In this document: positions 15,610 to 21,719 of the stretch, piece by piece
Layout of the letters: every line of letters starts with the position of its first letter
How positions within the stretch are numbered: position 1 is the stretch's first letter
Source: SIG459 sp045538735
Lineage (GTDB): Bacteria > Bacillota > Clostridia > Oscillospirales > Oscillospiraceae
Length of the DNA stretch: 22,047 nucleotides
Direction: 5' to 3'
Assembly (NCBI GenBank): GCA_045538735.1
Contig: JAZSRY010000045.1
Location: 1-22,047, forward strand
Notes under the pieces: generated by a model
The model's input: the letters and a program-made list of their open reading frames with translations, nothing else
What the model was told of the DNA's origin: nothing
Databases searched by the model: none
Position numbers and translations under genes: made by a program

Positions 15610-15638
15610 TTGACGAATGGCGCAAAAGGTTGTAGAAT
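15610..15638 (+). promoter_or_regulatory. Sigma-A promoter for the zinc-ribbon/Cna-B protein
   Basis: -35 TTGACG (15610-15615), 17-nt spacer, -10 TAGAAT (15633-15638): five of six consensus bases in each hexamer. The start point would be near 15645, about 40 nt before the gene. Confidence 0.75.
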
Positions 15639-15683
15639 AAAGTGAATTTCCAGAATTATTCCACCAAAGAAAGGTTGGTTTTT

Positions 15684-16559
15684 ATGGGCTTTATTCCTAA
15701 AGTAAACTGCCGCCATTGCGGCCAGAGCTTTATGGCCATTTTTAACCGCTGCCCCAATTGCGGCACCAGACGCGTCAAGCAGAGCGGACGCGCTGCAACC
15801 TCCACCACCGCCGCCAGCAGCGGCAGTGCTGCAAACGCAAAGCTGAACATCAATGCTCAGTGGCAGTTCATTATGGGCGCAGTTCTGGTCGTTGCCGTTA
15901 TCGTTGCTGTTATCATTCTTATCTCTGCAAGTCTCGGCGGCGGCAAGGATGTTGTTGATGTAAGCGGTCAGATCAGCTGGAGCCTCGATGCCGATGACAC
16001 CATGCCCCAGAGCGTCACAGTTAGCCTCAAGGCAAACGGACAGTCTATCGACAGCGCTGTTGTAACCCCCGATAAGGACGGCAACTGGACTTATGACTTC
16101 GGCGATATGGAGATGTATGACGATAACGATATGCAGATCCGTTATGCCGTTGAAGCCGCTCCCATTGATGGTAAGACCATCTATACCTCCGGTCTTGACC
16201 TTGTTATTGCAACAGAGGCTGAGATTATTGAGATTGAGGTTCCCGCTGCAACTCCCGAGCTTGCAAACCCCAATATCCACACCGTTATTATGAACCATCT
16301 TGGCAGAGACCTTAAGGACGAGTTCTCTCTCAAGGCAGGCGAGACCATTGACCTTGATGCTATTGCCTATCCTGTTGACGAAGTATGCACCATTATGTGG
16401 CGCAGCAGCAACCCCGCTGTGTTCACTGTCGATGCAGACGGCGTTGTAACTCCCGTTTCCAACGGCTGGGGTATCGTTGTTGCCTATGTTGGCGAGATCG
16501 AGCATAAGATCAATGTCCGCGTATGGGGCTTCGAGGATACCAGCGAACCCGCTGAATAA
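15684..16559 (+). CDS. Membrane protein with zinc ribbon, Cna-B-like and BIG2-like domains
   Basis: A 291-aa protein. Residues 9-26 form a four-Cys zinc ribbon (C9-x2-C12, C23-x2-C26). A Ser/Thr/Ala linker leads to one hydrophobic helix at about 63-84. Outside it, residues about 93-155 look like a Cna-B unit (GQISWSLDADD, VTVSLKANGQ, NWTYDFGDMEMYDD, IRYAVEAAP). Residues about 215-281 look like a BIG2 Ig-like domain (AGETIDLDAIAYP, IMWRSSNPAVFTVDADGVVT). Zinc ribbon, single helix and extracytoplasmic repeats suggest a small membrane sensor or envelope protein rather than a classical adhesin, as there is no LPXTG. AAAGG nine nt upstream fixes the start. Domain calls are by eye. Confidence 0.8.
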   Translation: MGFIPKVNCRHCGQSFMAIFNRCPNCGTRRVKQSGRAATSTTAASSGSAANAKLNINAQWQFIMGAVLVVAVIVAVIILISASLGGGKDVVDVSGQISWSLDADDTMPQSVTVSLKANGQSIDSAVVTPDKDGNWTYDFGDMEMYDDNDMQIRYAVEAAPIDGKTIYTSGLDLVIATEAEIIEIEVPAATPELANPNIHTVIMNHLGRDLKDEFSLKAGETIDLDAIAYPVDEVCTIMWRSSNPAVFTVDADGVVTPVSNGWGIVVAYVGEIEHKINVRVWGFEDTSEPAE

Positions 16560-16578
16560 AAAGCAAGCTATATTGTGA

Positions 16579-16614
16579 TTAATGCCGACCCGAAAAAATT
16601 TGGGTCGGCATTAA
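16579..16614. repeat. 13-bp perfect inverted repeat without U-tract
   Basis: TTAATGCCGACCC (16579-16591) and its exact complement (16602-16614) flank GAAAAAATTT. It sits where a terminator for the preceding gene would be expected, but the run after the stem is A7, not T, on the coding strand. Confidence 0.75.
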
Positions 16615-16622
16615 AAAAAGTG

Positions 16623-16651
16623 TTGACAAAGCTTATAGTTGTTGTTATACT
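16623..16651 (+). promoter_or_regulatory. Strong sigma-A promoter for tRNA-Val
   Basis: A consensus -35 TTGACA (16623-16628), 17-nt spacer, -10 TATACT (16646-16651). The start point near 16658 is about 14 nt before the tRNA. Confidence 0.9.
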
Positions 16652-16671
16652 GACAAAGCTGAAACGAATAC

Positions 16672-16747
16672 GGACGATTGGCGCAGCTGGTAGCGCATCC
16701 GCTTGACGTGCGGGAGGTCACAAGTTCGAGTCTTGTATCGTCCACCA
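16672..16747 (+). tRNA. tRNA-Val (anticodon GAC)
   Basis: A complete cloverleaf: acceptor GGACGAT/ATCGTCC, D arm GCGC-AGCTGGTA-GCGC, anticodon stem TCCGC/GCGGG (one wobble pair) with loop TTGACGT giving anticodon GAC, T arm ACAAG-TTCGAGT-CTTGT, and an encoded ACCA end. It reads valine codons GUC/GUU. Its own promoter and terminator flank it. An integrase gene begins downstream and points back at it, so the 3' half is the likely attachment site of the neighbouring element; the tRNA remains intact. Confidence 0.96.
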
Positions 16748-16749
16748 GG

Positions 16750-16792
16750 AAAAAACCTTGAAACCCCAACGGTTTCGAGGTTTTTTGTTTTT
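16750..16792 (+). terminator. Intrinsic terminator after tRNA-Val
   Basis: AAAAAACCTTGAAACC (16750-16765) pairs with GGTTTCGAGGTTTTTT (16771-16786) over a 5-nt loop, with one T-G wobble. More T residues follow. It begins 2 nt after the encoded CCA. Confidence 0.88.
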
Positions 16793-16803
16793 AAATTTTC
16801 AAG

Positions 16804-16839
16804 TTTTCCCTAATTTTTTCCCTAATTTTTTCCCTTATT
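16804..16839. repeat. Three tandem 12-bp repeats, possible integrase arm-binding sites
   Basis: TTTTCCCTAATT occurs at 16804-16815 and 16816-16827, and a third copy with one change (TTTTCCCTTATT) at 16828-16839. The array lies between the tRNA and the 3' end of the integrase gene. Tn916-type integrases have an N-terminal domain that binds short direct repeats near the element ends, so arm-type sites are a reasonable reading; this is inferred from position. Confidence 0.7.
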
Positions 16840-16845
16840 TTTGTT

Positions 16846-18084
16846 TCAGACAGTCACGCTGCGGATGAAACTCTCCATCCTCTCTGCACTTCTGCGTTTC
16901 ATCTTTTCTGTGACGTGGCCGTATACATCAAGTGTGAAAGTGGCGGTGGCATGACCCAGGTTTTCCTGTATGGTCTTGATGTCATCGCCACTTTGTATTG
17001 CGGCAACTGCGTAGGTATGCCTGAGATCGTGAAAACGGGTGTCCGGGATGCCGATTTTTGCCACGATTCGTTTAAAACAATCGTACACGGTACGGTAGGA
17101 GAGAAGCCCACCGGATTCATTTCGAAATACAAGGTCAAATGGCTGTTCCTTGCTGGCAGTGTCAGAGAAAATCAAAGGTCGGTTTGTCCAGACTTCGGCT
17201 GCGTTGGCTTTCATGTGCTCAAGCTTTTGCTTTTGAAGGCGGAATGTGTTCAGCACGGTGTCCGGCAGAGCTATGATACGTTTTTTACTATTCTTTGGTG
17301 TGCTGATATAGTATTTACCACCTTTTACCTGCTGGCGGCGAAGTTGCTGTTTCACTGTCATTAAACCACGTTCAAAGTCTATACAATCCCAGGTTAGCCC
17401 CAGTATTTCTCCCTCACGGAGCCCGGTGAAAAGCGTAATAATATATAGGTATTCATGCGGGTGCCCGTGTATAGCCCTCAAAAATTCACTGAGTTTTCCC
17501 TCCTCGATAGGCTCAATCTCTTTTTTCTGCACTCGGGGAAGTTTGCATGCTGTGGTTGGGTTGGTTTTGATGTAGCCGTTGTCTACTGCCTGCTGAAGCG
17601 CCTGATGCAGTACACCGTGGGTATCCTTGATAGTTTTTGCGGCGAGAGAATGCGGCGGCTTCTGAAGCAAGTTATACAGCCGTTGGATCATTGCCGGATT
17701 TAAGGCGTCAAGCCGAACATTGCCCAACGAGGGGATGATATGAAGCTCGCAGCTGCGTCTGTAGTGATACAGCGTGGACTCTTTCACAGAGAAAAGATAT
17801 TCATCCAACCATGTGTTCAGCCAGTTGCTAAGCGGCATAGTGCAAGGCTCGTAATAGTTTTTTGAATCTATTTCCGAAGCCATTGCACGCATCTTTTCAA
17901 GGACTTCTTTCTTTGTGCTGCCAGAAATGGATCGTTGCTTTTGCTGGCCTGTTATGGAATCGTATCCGACAGAGCAGCGCCCCTCCCAGTATTCGTAGGA
18001 TTTGCCATTGCGTATTACTGTTTTCTTTCTTATTGTACCATTGCCGTTGGGGGCTCGCCCCATATCTTTTGCTTTCTGCGCCAT
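16846..18084 (-). CDS. int: Tyrosine site-specific integrase (Tn916 Int-like)
   Basis: A 412-aa tyrosine recombinase that would integrate and excise the element at tRNA-Val. The N-terminal arm-binding domain (about 1-70; GRAPNGNGTIRKK, YEYWEGRCSVGYD) is followed by the SAM-like core-binding domain (about 85-175) and the catalytic domain. All catalytic residues are visible: Arg223 in FTGLREGE, Lys near 264 (STPKNSKK), His352/Arg355 in FHDLRHTYA, His378 in LGHATATF, and Tyr388 in TLDVYGHV. AAAGGAG seven nt before the ATG at 18084 sets the start; the frame is open 13 codons further but without a ribosome binding site. Last gene of the mazF-xis-int group. Intact. Confidence 0.95.
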   Translation of the reverse strand: MAQKAKDMGRAPNGNGTIRKKTVIRNGKSYEYWEGRCSVGYDSITGQQKQRSISGSTKKEVLEKMRAMASEIDSKNYYEPCTMPLSNWLNTWLDEYLFSVKESTLYHYRRSCELHIIPSLGNVRLDALNPAMIQRLYNLLQKPPHSLAAKTIKDTHGVLHQALQQAVDNGYIKTNPTTACKLPRVQKKEIEPIEEGKLSEFLRAIHGHPHEYLYIITLFTGLREGEILGLTWDCIDFERGLMTVKQQLRRQQVKGGKYYISTPKNSKKRIIALPDTVLNTFRLQKQKLEHMKANAAEVWTNRPLIFSDTASKEQPFDLVFRNESGGLLSYRTVYDCFKRIVAKIGIPDTRFHDLRHTYAVAAIQSGDDIKTIQENLGHATATFTLDVYGHVTEKMKRRSAERMESFIRSVTV

Positions 18085-18126
18085 ATATTTACTCCTTTCC
18101 GTATGTGCGCAGGATACATTCATACA

Positions 18127-18149
18127 TATTTTAGGTTTGTACTAAAATA
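18127..18149. promoter_or_regulatory. 8-bp palindrome between xis and int
   Basis: TATTTTAG (18127-18134) and CTAAAATA (18142-18149) flank a 7-nt spacer in the 68-bp gap between the excisionase-like gene and int. It may be an operator or an Xis/Int binding site; no U-tract, so a terminator is unlikely. Role inferred. Confidence 0.4.
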
Positions 18150-18152
18150 GTG

Positions 18153-18347
18153 TCAAATGTGCGATTGATTAATGTAATTCAATAGTGCGGATTTAGGAAT
18201 GCGAATTTGGTGTCCCACGCGAAAATGCTTGATTTGACCGCTGCGGATAAGCGCATATGCTGAGTTTTTCCCAATAGAGAGAACTTTGCAAATGTCGTTA
18301 ACGGATAATACAACGGGAAAATTATCAAGAGATACTGTGTTACCCAT
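18153..18347 (-). CDS. xis: Excisionase-like winged-helix DNA-binding protein
   Basis: A 64-aa protein of the excisionase/MerR-like DNA-binding type. The pattern LSVNDICKVLSIGKNSAYAL is the helix-turn-helix, IRSGQIKHFRVGHQIRIPK is the wing, and it ends in a short helix (SALLNYINQ). Such proteins bend DNA at the element ends and favour excision by the partner integrase. AAGGAG upstream of the ATG at 18347 sets the start, which overlaps the end of the mazF-like gene by 8 nt. Size and position before int fit Xis; the symbol is by analogy. A purely regulatory role is possible. Confidence 0.8.
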   Translation of the reverse strand: MGNTVSLDNFPVVLSVNDICKVLSIGKNSAYALIRSGQIKHFRVGHQIRIPKSALLNYINQSHI

Positions 18348-18711
18348 CACTATTCTCCTTGGCATCTTTCAAGCCTATACTAACGGAAAGCGCAGAATTG
18401 AGATTGCGAATGTCTTCTACGCCTAGTTTGCCAACATAATCTGCTAATCGCTGTTTGTCCAGTGTGCGAAGCTGCTCTGTCATAATTATTGACGGGCAGG
18501 ACAGCAGCTCTTCGCCAATATAGCAATGGGTTGGTAGCTTAGCTTTGATTCCAACCTTGCTTGAAATTGGAGCAACGATTACGGTGGGACTAAATCTGTT
18601 CCCAATGTCATTCTGAATGATAACAACCGGTCTGTATCCGCTTTGCTCTGAACCAATTGTGCCGGTTAAGTGGGCGTAGTATATCTCACCACGGGAATAT
18701 ATGTGATCCAT
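18340..18711 (-). CDS. MazF/PemK-family endoribonuclease toxin
   Basis: A 123-aa member of the MazF/PemK (CcdB-fold) family, usually sequence-specific mRNA interferases. The signature is clear: SRGEIYYAHLTGTIGSEQSG, then YRPVVIIQND, then FSPTVIVAPISSK followed by KLPTH and the late strand IIMTEQLRTLDKQRL. The stretch from GSEQSGYRPVV carries the residues usually needed for catalysis. AAGGAGGT seven nt upstream of the ATG fixes the start. The gene overlaps xis by 8 nt and heads the mazF-xis-int group. No antitoxin gene is found directly upstream; see findings. Confidence 0.9.
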   Translation of the reverse strand: MDHIYSRGEIYYAHLTGTIGSEQSGYRPVVIIQNDIGNRFSPTVIVAPISSKVGIKAKLPTHCYIGEELLSCPSIIMTEQLRTLDKQRLADYVGKLGVEDIRNLNSALSVSIGLKDAKENSDG

Positions 18712-18732
18712 AGTGTGACCTCCTTAGTTGAA

Positions 18733-18832
18733 AAATAGGCATATGTAAAAAGCCAGACAAAACCTTCGCAAGCATGTCTAATGATTGAACTTGCGTTGTT
18801 TTGTCTGGCTGATTATGTCTGATTGCCTATTT
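18733..18832. repeat. 100-bp nested foldback upstream of mazF-like gene
   Basis: Three nested inverted repeats share one centre: AAATAGGCA (18733-18741) with TGCCTATTT (18824-18832), AGCCAGACAAAAC (18751-18763) with its complement (18798-18810), and CGCAAG (18767-18772) with CTTGCG (18790-18795). On the minus strand the two inner stems are followed by TTTTT (complement of 18746-18750), so they can act as a terminator or attenuator 35-100 nt before mazF. The same stretch holds a possible minus-strand promoter (TTGTCT, 17 nt, TATTTT). A foldback of a small mobile element is an alternative. Roles are inferred. Confidence 0.65.
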
Positions 18833-19298
18833 GTCCACGACACCCCGGCGAGTAAGGGAAATCATCAAGTGGCCGACAGCTTATCGGCTCCACGGGAATC
18901 TCACCCCCGGCAGGATCTCTGTCGGCTGCTCTCATTGTCTGCGACGGTTTCATCTCGCTCGGACTGTGACTGAACAGGAGTATCTCACCATTGCCGATCA
19001 TGGCCACATCGGGAGCTGCCCGATGCTTACAGCATCCTGTTTGTCGCATCCTTATTACGGACTATAGCGCAGTTGCTGTATGGCTTCCACTTTCGCAGAG
19101 ACAATGGGAATGTGCCTGATGAATGTGTTTGCAATTTGAAAGGTTCAAAGCAAGGCCGGGTGTGGCCTTGCTTTGATTATATGAGGTTTTGGATATGGTT
19201 TCGATAGCCTGGTGGGCTACAAAAGTGTAGCATCATAGGCTACATGGAGCGCATCAGAGAGTTGATATTGTTGCTTGGTATCAGGCGCGCAGCTGTAT
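18833..19298. other. Gene-poor, hairpin-rich stretch
   Basis: I find no gene I can support here. Short frames exist on both strands but lack ribosome binding sites and family features. The part up to about 19070 is richer in G+C than its surroundings and holds several small perfect hairpins: CATCGGG/CCCGATG (19007-19025), GATGC/GCATC (19022-19036) and GCCGA/TCGGC near 18872-18888. It could be an unrecognised structured RNA or the remains of a gene. Confidence 0.4.
19146..19180. terminator. Perfect 12-bp hairpin, possible terminator
   Basis: CAAAGCAAGGCC (19146-19157) pairs with GGCCTTGCTTTG (19164-19175) over a 6-nt loop. The bases after it on the plus strand (ATTATAT) are only weakly T-rich. 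It lies between the unknown minus-strand gene at 19299 and the hairpin-rich stretch. Confidence 0.45.
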
Positions 19299-19670
19299 TC
19301 ACTGACACACCTCGTTGAGAAATCCCATAATGCGGCAATCATCAATGTCAATGCCGTATTCTTGGAAGCTCTTTTTGAGGATGAAATCGAATTGCTCAAA
19401 TTCCAGGATACCTCCAAATTTCCCCGTCGGCACAAATCCATACTTTTCTGCAAAGTGCTTATTGTGAGCTCCATTGAATGCGGGAAAACTCTGCCGTATC
19501 TCATAATACTCTGCGAAACTAGTATGCTCGCAGCACAGGTCAAGTATTTCATTATACATTTCCTGAGTCATTTCAGTATCCCCGCACAGGGCATCCCACT
19601 GCCTCTCGGAAAAGGGAGGAAGATTGTCAGCCTCTATAATATCCTCCAGTAATTTGTGACTATCAGGCAT
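19299..19670 (-). CDS. Hypothetical acidic protein in the island
   Basis: A 123-aa soluble, acidic protein starting MPDSHKLLEDIIEADNLPPF. It has no membrane helix or signal. It is rich in aromatic and acidic residues (FSERQWDALCGDTEM, HTSFAEYYEIRQSF, GGILEFEQFDFILKK) and has four cysteines without a CxxC motif. The start at 19670 is weak: AAAGGA lies 12 nt upstream, a long spacing, and the frame is open to 19709 without any ribosome binding site. Size and acidity resemble immunity or antitoxin-like proteins, but that is only a guess. AT-rich like the rest of the island. Family not recognised. Confidence 0.6.
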   Translation of the reverse strand: MPDSHKLLEDIIEADNLPPFSERQWDALCGDTEMTQEMYNEILDLCCEHTSFAEYYEIRQSFPAFNGAHNKHFAEKYGFVPTGKFGGILEFEQFDFILKKSFQEYGIDIDDCRIMGFLNEVCQ

Positions 19671-19886
19671 GTTTATGTTTTTTCCTTTCTTGATGTTATG
19701 ATGCCACATTTATGATGAAAGAGTCACCCCCTGTGTTCTCTAGTTGTGGCATGCTCTAGTAAATTACGAGCATTGCCTGTTGGATGGGCAGAATGTCACA
19801 GCAAACCTTTATGGTTTAAGCTGCCGTAAGCTCGAAAGCTCTGTATGCTTCAGTATAGAATTTATGTATATCAAAATCAACTAAAT
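19671..19886. other. Intergenic stretch with small hairpins
   Basis: No gene seen. GGC-ATGCTC (from 19748) pairs with GAGCAT-T-GCC (from 19768) with one bulge, and AAACC/GGTTT forms a small hairpin near 19804-19818. The stretch probably holds the promoter of the recombinase gene, but I see no clear -35/-10 pair. Confidence 0.35.
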
Positions 19887-19962
19887 GTTGTGATGATTAA
19901 ATAGACATCACAACAGTAAACCTCCATAATAAAATAGAAATCATTTTATTATGGAGGTTTAC
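19887..19962 (+). promoter_or_regulatory. Two consecutive hairpins; the second hides the recombinase ribosome binding site
   Basis: The first is GTTGTGATG (19887-19895) with CATCACAAC (19906-19914). One base later comes a perfect 20-bp palindrome, 19916-19935 with 19943-19962, around the 7-nt loop AGAAATC. The 3' arm contains the GGAGG (19953-19957) that serves the ATG at 19964. In the mRNA this Shine-Dalgarno sequence would be fully paired, so translation should be very low unless the hairpin is opened or the transcript starts within it. A recombinase or repressor binding site is an alternative reading. Confidence 0.75.
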
Positions 19963-19963
19963 T

Positions 19964-20872
19964 ATGAAATCACTTTTAACGTTCGTTGAATGGTATGTTG
20001 ATATGGCGGAGCATGAGAAACGGCTGTCGCATCACACAGTAAAAGCTTACAGAATTGATTTGAAACAGTTTTGTGAGTTTACTGGAGAAGGAAAAGTAGA
20101 TAAAGAGCTTTTGAGTCAATATACAAAACATCTAAATCAAAATTTTTCCCCGCGTACTGCTAAACGAAAAATGGCTACTGTCAGAGCCTTCTACAGGGAA
20201 CTTGAAATTAATGAATTGTTGGATGAAAATCCATTTGATAAGTTTCGTGTAAAAATACATACGCCAAAGCAACTGCCGCGGGTGATACCTGAAGCGATAA
20301 TCAAAGCTATACTTGAAAGCGCGTATAGTTCATATGAAAGTGGCAGTAAGTGGGTGCTGCGTGATATTGTAGTGCTCGAACTATTGTTTTCCACTGGGAT
20401 GAGAGTTTCGGAATTATGCGAGCTGAGCAAAGAAAATTTCTTCCTAGACCAGCAAACGATGAGAATTACCATAAACGGAAAGGGGCGAAAAGAACGGATG
20501 ATTCAAATTAACACGCCAGCGATTGTCAAACTTATGGGTAAATATTGCAATGAGTTTTTGCAAGAGATAAACCTTTGCGGCAACGTGCTCATAAATAATC
20601 GCGGCTATCCGCTCTTATCTCAGTCGGTACGACGTATCATAAGTAAGTATATCAATCAAATTGATAAGTCATTACATGTAACGCCCCACATGTTTCGTCA
20701 TACATTTGCAACCTCACTTCTAGAGGAAGGCGTCGATATTCGCTACATACAATCATTGCTTGGGCACAGTTCTATTTCAACAACACAGATCTATACCCAC
20801 GTGTCAACTCGCCAGCAAACCGCATTATTGGCACAAAACCATCCAAGGAATAAAATGTCATTTTCGTTATAA
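19964..20872 (+). CDS. Tyrosine recombinase, XerC/XerD-like
   Basis: A 302-aa tyrosine recombinase with the short two-domain plan of XerC/D and phase-variation or cassette recombinases. It has an N-terminal SAM-like domain (about 1-90; SHHTVKAYRIDLKQF, SPRTAKRKMATVRAFY) and a catalytic domain with Arg147 (STGMRVSEL), Lys173 (NGKGRKERM), His242/Arg245 (PHMFRHTFA), His268 (LLGHSSIS) and Tyr277 (TTQIYTHV). All catalytic residues are present. It lacks the arm-binding domain of the integrase at 16846, so it is unlikely to do the same job. The DNA is AT-rich. Long perfect palindromes touch both ends of the gene, one covering its ribosome binding site. It may be a nested mobile unit, an inverting switch enzyme, or an orphan. 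Confidence 0.92.
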   Translation: MKSLLTFVEWYVDMAEHEKRLSHHTVKAYRIDLKQFCEFTGEGKVDKELLSQYTKHLNQNFSPRTAKRKMATVRAFYRELEINELLDENPFDKFRVKIHTPKQLPRVIPEAIIKAILESAYSSYESGSKWVLRDIVVLELLFSTGMRVSELCELSKENFFLDQQTMRITINGKGRKERMIQINTPAIVKLMGKYCNEFLQEINLCGNVLINNRGYPLLSQSVRRIISKYINQIDKSLHVTPHMFRHTFATSLLEEGVDIRYIQSLLGHSSISTTQIYTHVSTRQQTALLAQNHPRNKMSFSL

Positions 20873-20925
20873 TCATTACGCTCTGTAGGAGCAGCCAATG
20901 TGCGGCTCCTACAGAGCGTAATGAT
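20872..20925. repeat. 21-bp perfect palindrome directly after the recombinase gene
   Basis: The arms 20872-20892 and 20905-20925 are exact complements around a 12-nt centre, and the first arm starts on the last base of the stop codon. The stem core is CTCTGTAGGAGC / GCTCCTACAGAG. The bases after it are ATATACACG, so there is no U-tract; it may still protect or end the transcript, or be a DNA site for the recombinase. Confidence 0.8.
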
Positions 20926-21239
20926 ATACACGCATAAGATATTAATCTTTAAGGTGAATAAATGAATTTGGCTGGTTATTTGCAGAAAATGGCAGCTGCC
21001 CTTTGTAAAATTTTGGCAAGGGGGAAAGCCACAATCTCTATGGCGTAGCTTTAAATGACTTTGTTGCTCTTTCTGGTAAAACAACCGATTCCGTGAAAAG
21101 GTATAGGACGTTTACCAATGGTTTTACCAGTCTTGCTTTTATACTTGACAGTTAAAGAGCGGTGGACAATGAATAAACAGCAGACCGTCCTTTAGTATAT
21201 GAAAGTATTTGAAAGCGTTCCTATTTTGATATGTTAGCA
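20926..21239. other. Intergenic stretch without a supported gene
   Basis: The only candidate is a 28-codon plus-strand frame at 20962-21048 (MNLAGYLQKMAAALCKILAR and eight more residues) with AAGGTGA five nt upstream. It would form one amphipathic helix, but I cannot tell it from chance or a gene remnant. A 10-bp inverted repeat, CTGGTAAAAC (21073-21082) and GTTTTACCAG (21121-21130), brackets 38 bp. A lone TTGACA at 21145-21150 has no -10 at the right distance. Confidence 0.35.
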
Positions 21240-21719
21240 TTACATAATAATCAGCATAATTGTAGAGAGGGCGATCAAAGAAACAAACATAGCTGTTATT
21301 AGCACTGTGGCCAGTGGAGGTGAAAACCACCACGCGCCAGGAAGTTTATCACGGTCTTTTATTGATATGCGTTCGTGCTCTTTGGAATTTAGCATATGCA
21401 TGATTAATTCATATGTAAGACTGCAGGCTCTTAATCTTACTGCATAGCCAAGTGCGACATATAAAAATATGATTGAAACAACTATGCCCAATATGGGAAA
21501 GGCTTTTGTGTTTATCATAGGTAGCTCTATGTCCAGAAATCCTGCTATGTTAGGCAAGACAATTATGATCAGATTTGCATAGAAAAGCTTAAATACTTGA
21601 GACCACAAAAGAGTATCGCGATGCTCCCACTCCCTCAAATATATGTCCATAAGCGAAATAACATGTTCTGTACTAAATGTGGTGGTAGGGATTGATGGAC
21701 GATCTTTTTCTAACTTCAT
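21240..21719 (-). CDS. Small membrane protein with three predicted helices
   Basis: A 159-aa protein. A polar N-terminal region of about 45 residues contains a charged helix (SLMDIYLREWEHRDTLLW). Hydrophobic helices follow at about 48-66 (ANLIIIVLPNIAGFL), 73-93 (PILGIVVSIIFLYVALGYAV) and 136-158 (ATVLITAMFVSLIALSTIML). Between helices 2 and 3 there is a charged cytoplasmic-looking loop (NSKEHERISIKDRDKLPGAW). AAAGGAG six nt before the ATG supports the start. It diverges from a TIR-domain gene 239 bp away. Small membrane proteins beside TIR or nucleotide-signalling genes are often membrane effectors in defence islands, but I cannot place this one in a named family. Confidence 0.78.
   Translation of the reverse strand: MKLEKDRPSIPTTTFSTEHVISLMDIYLREWEHRDTLLWSQVFKLFYANLIIIVLPNIAGFLDIELPMINTKAFPILGIVVSIIFLYVALGYAVRLRACSLTYELIMHMLNSKEHERISIKDRDKLPGAWWFSPPLATVLITAMFVSLIALSTIMLIIM

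Noticed and set aside
18785..19067. Small coding genes in the hairpin-rich stretch (frames on both strands)
   Set aside because: No ribosome binding site at any start, several overlapping frames of similar length, and no recognisable protein features.
19887..19962. Integron attC-type sites in front of the recombinase
   Set aside because: The arms do not carry the RYYYAAC/GTTRRRY core sites, and the perfect palindromes lack the typical attC bulges.
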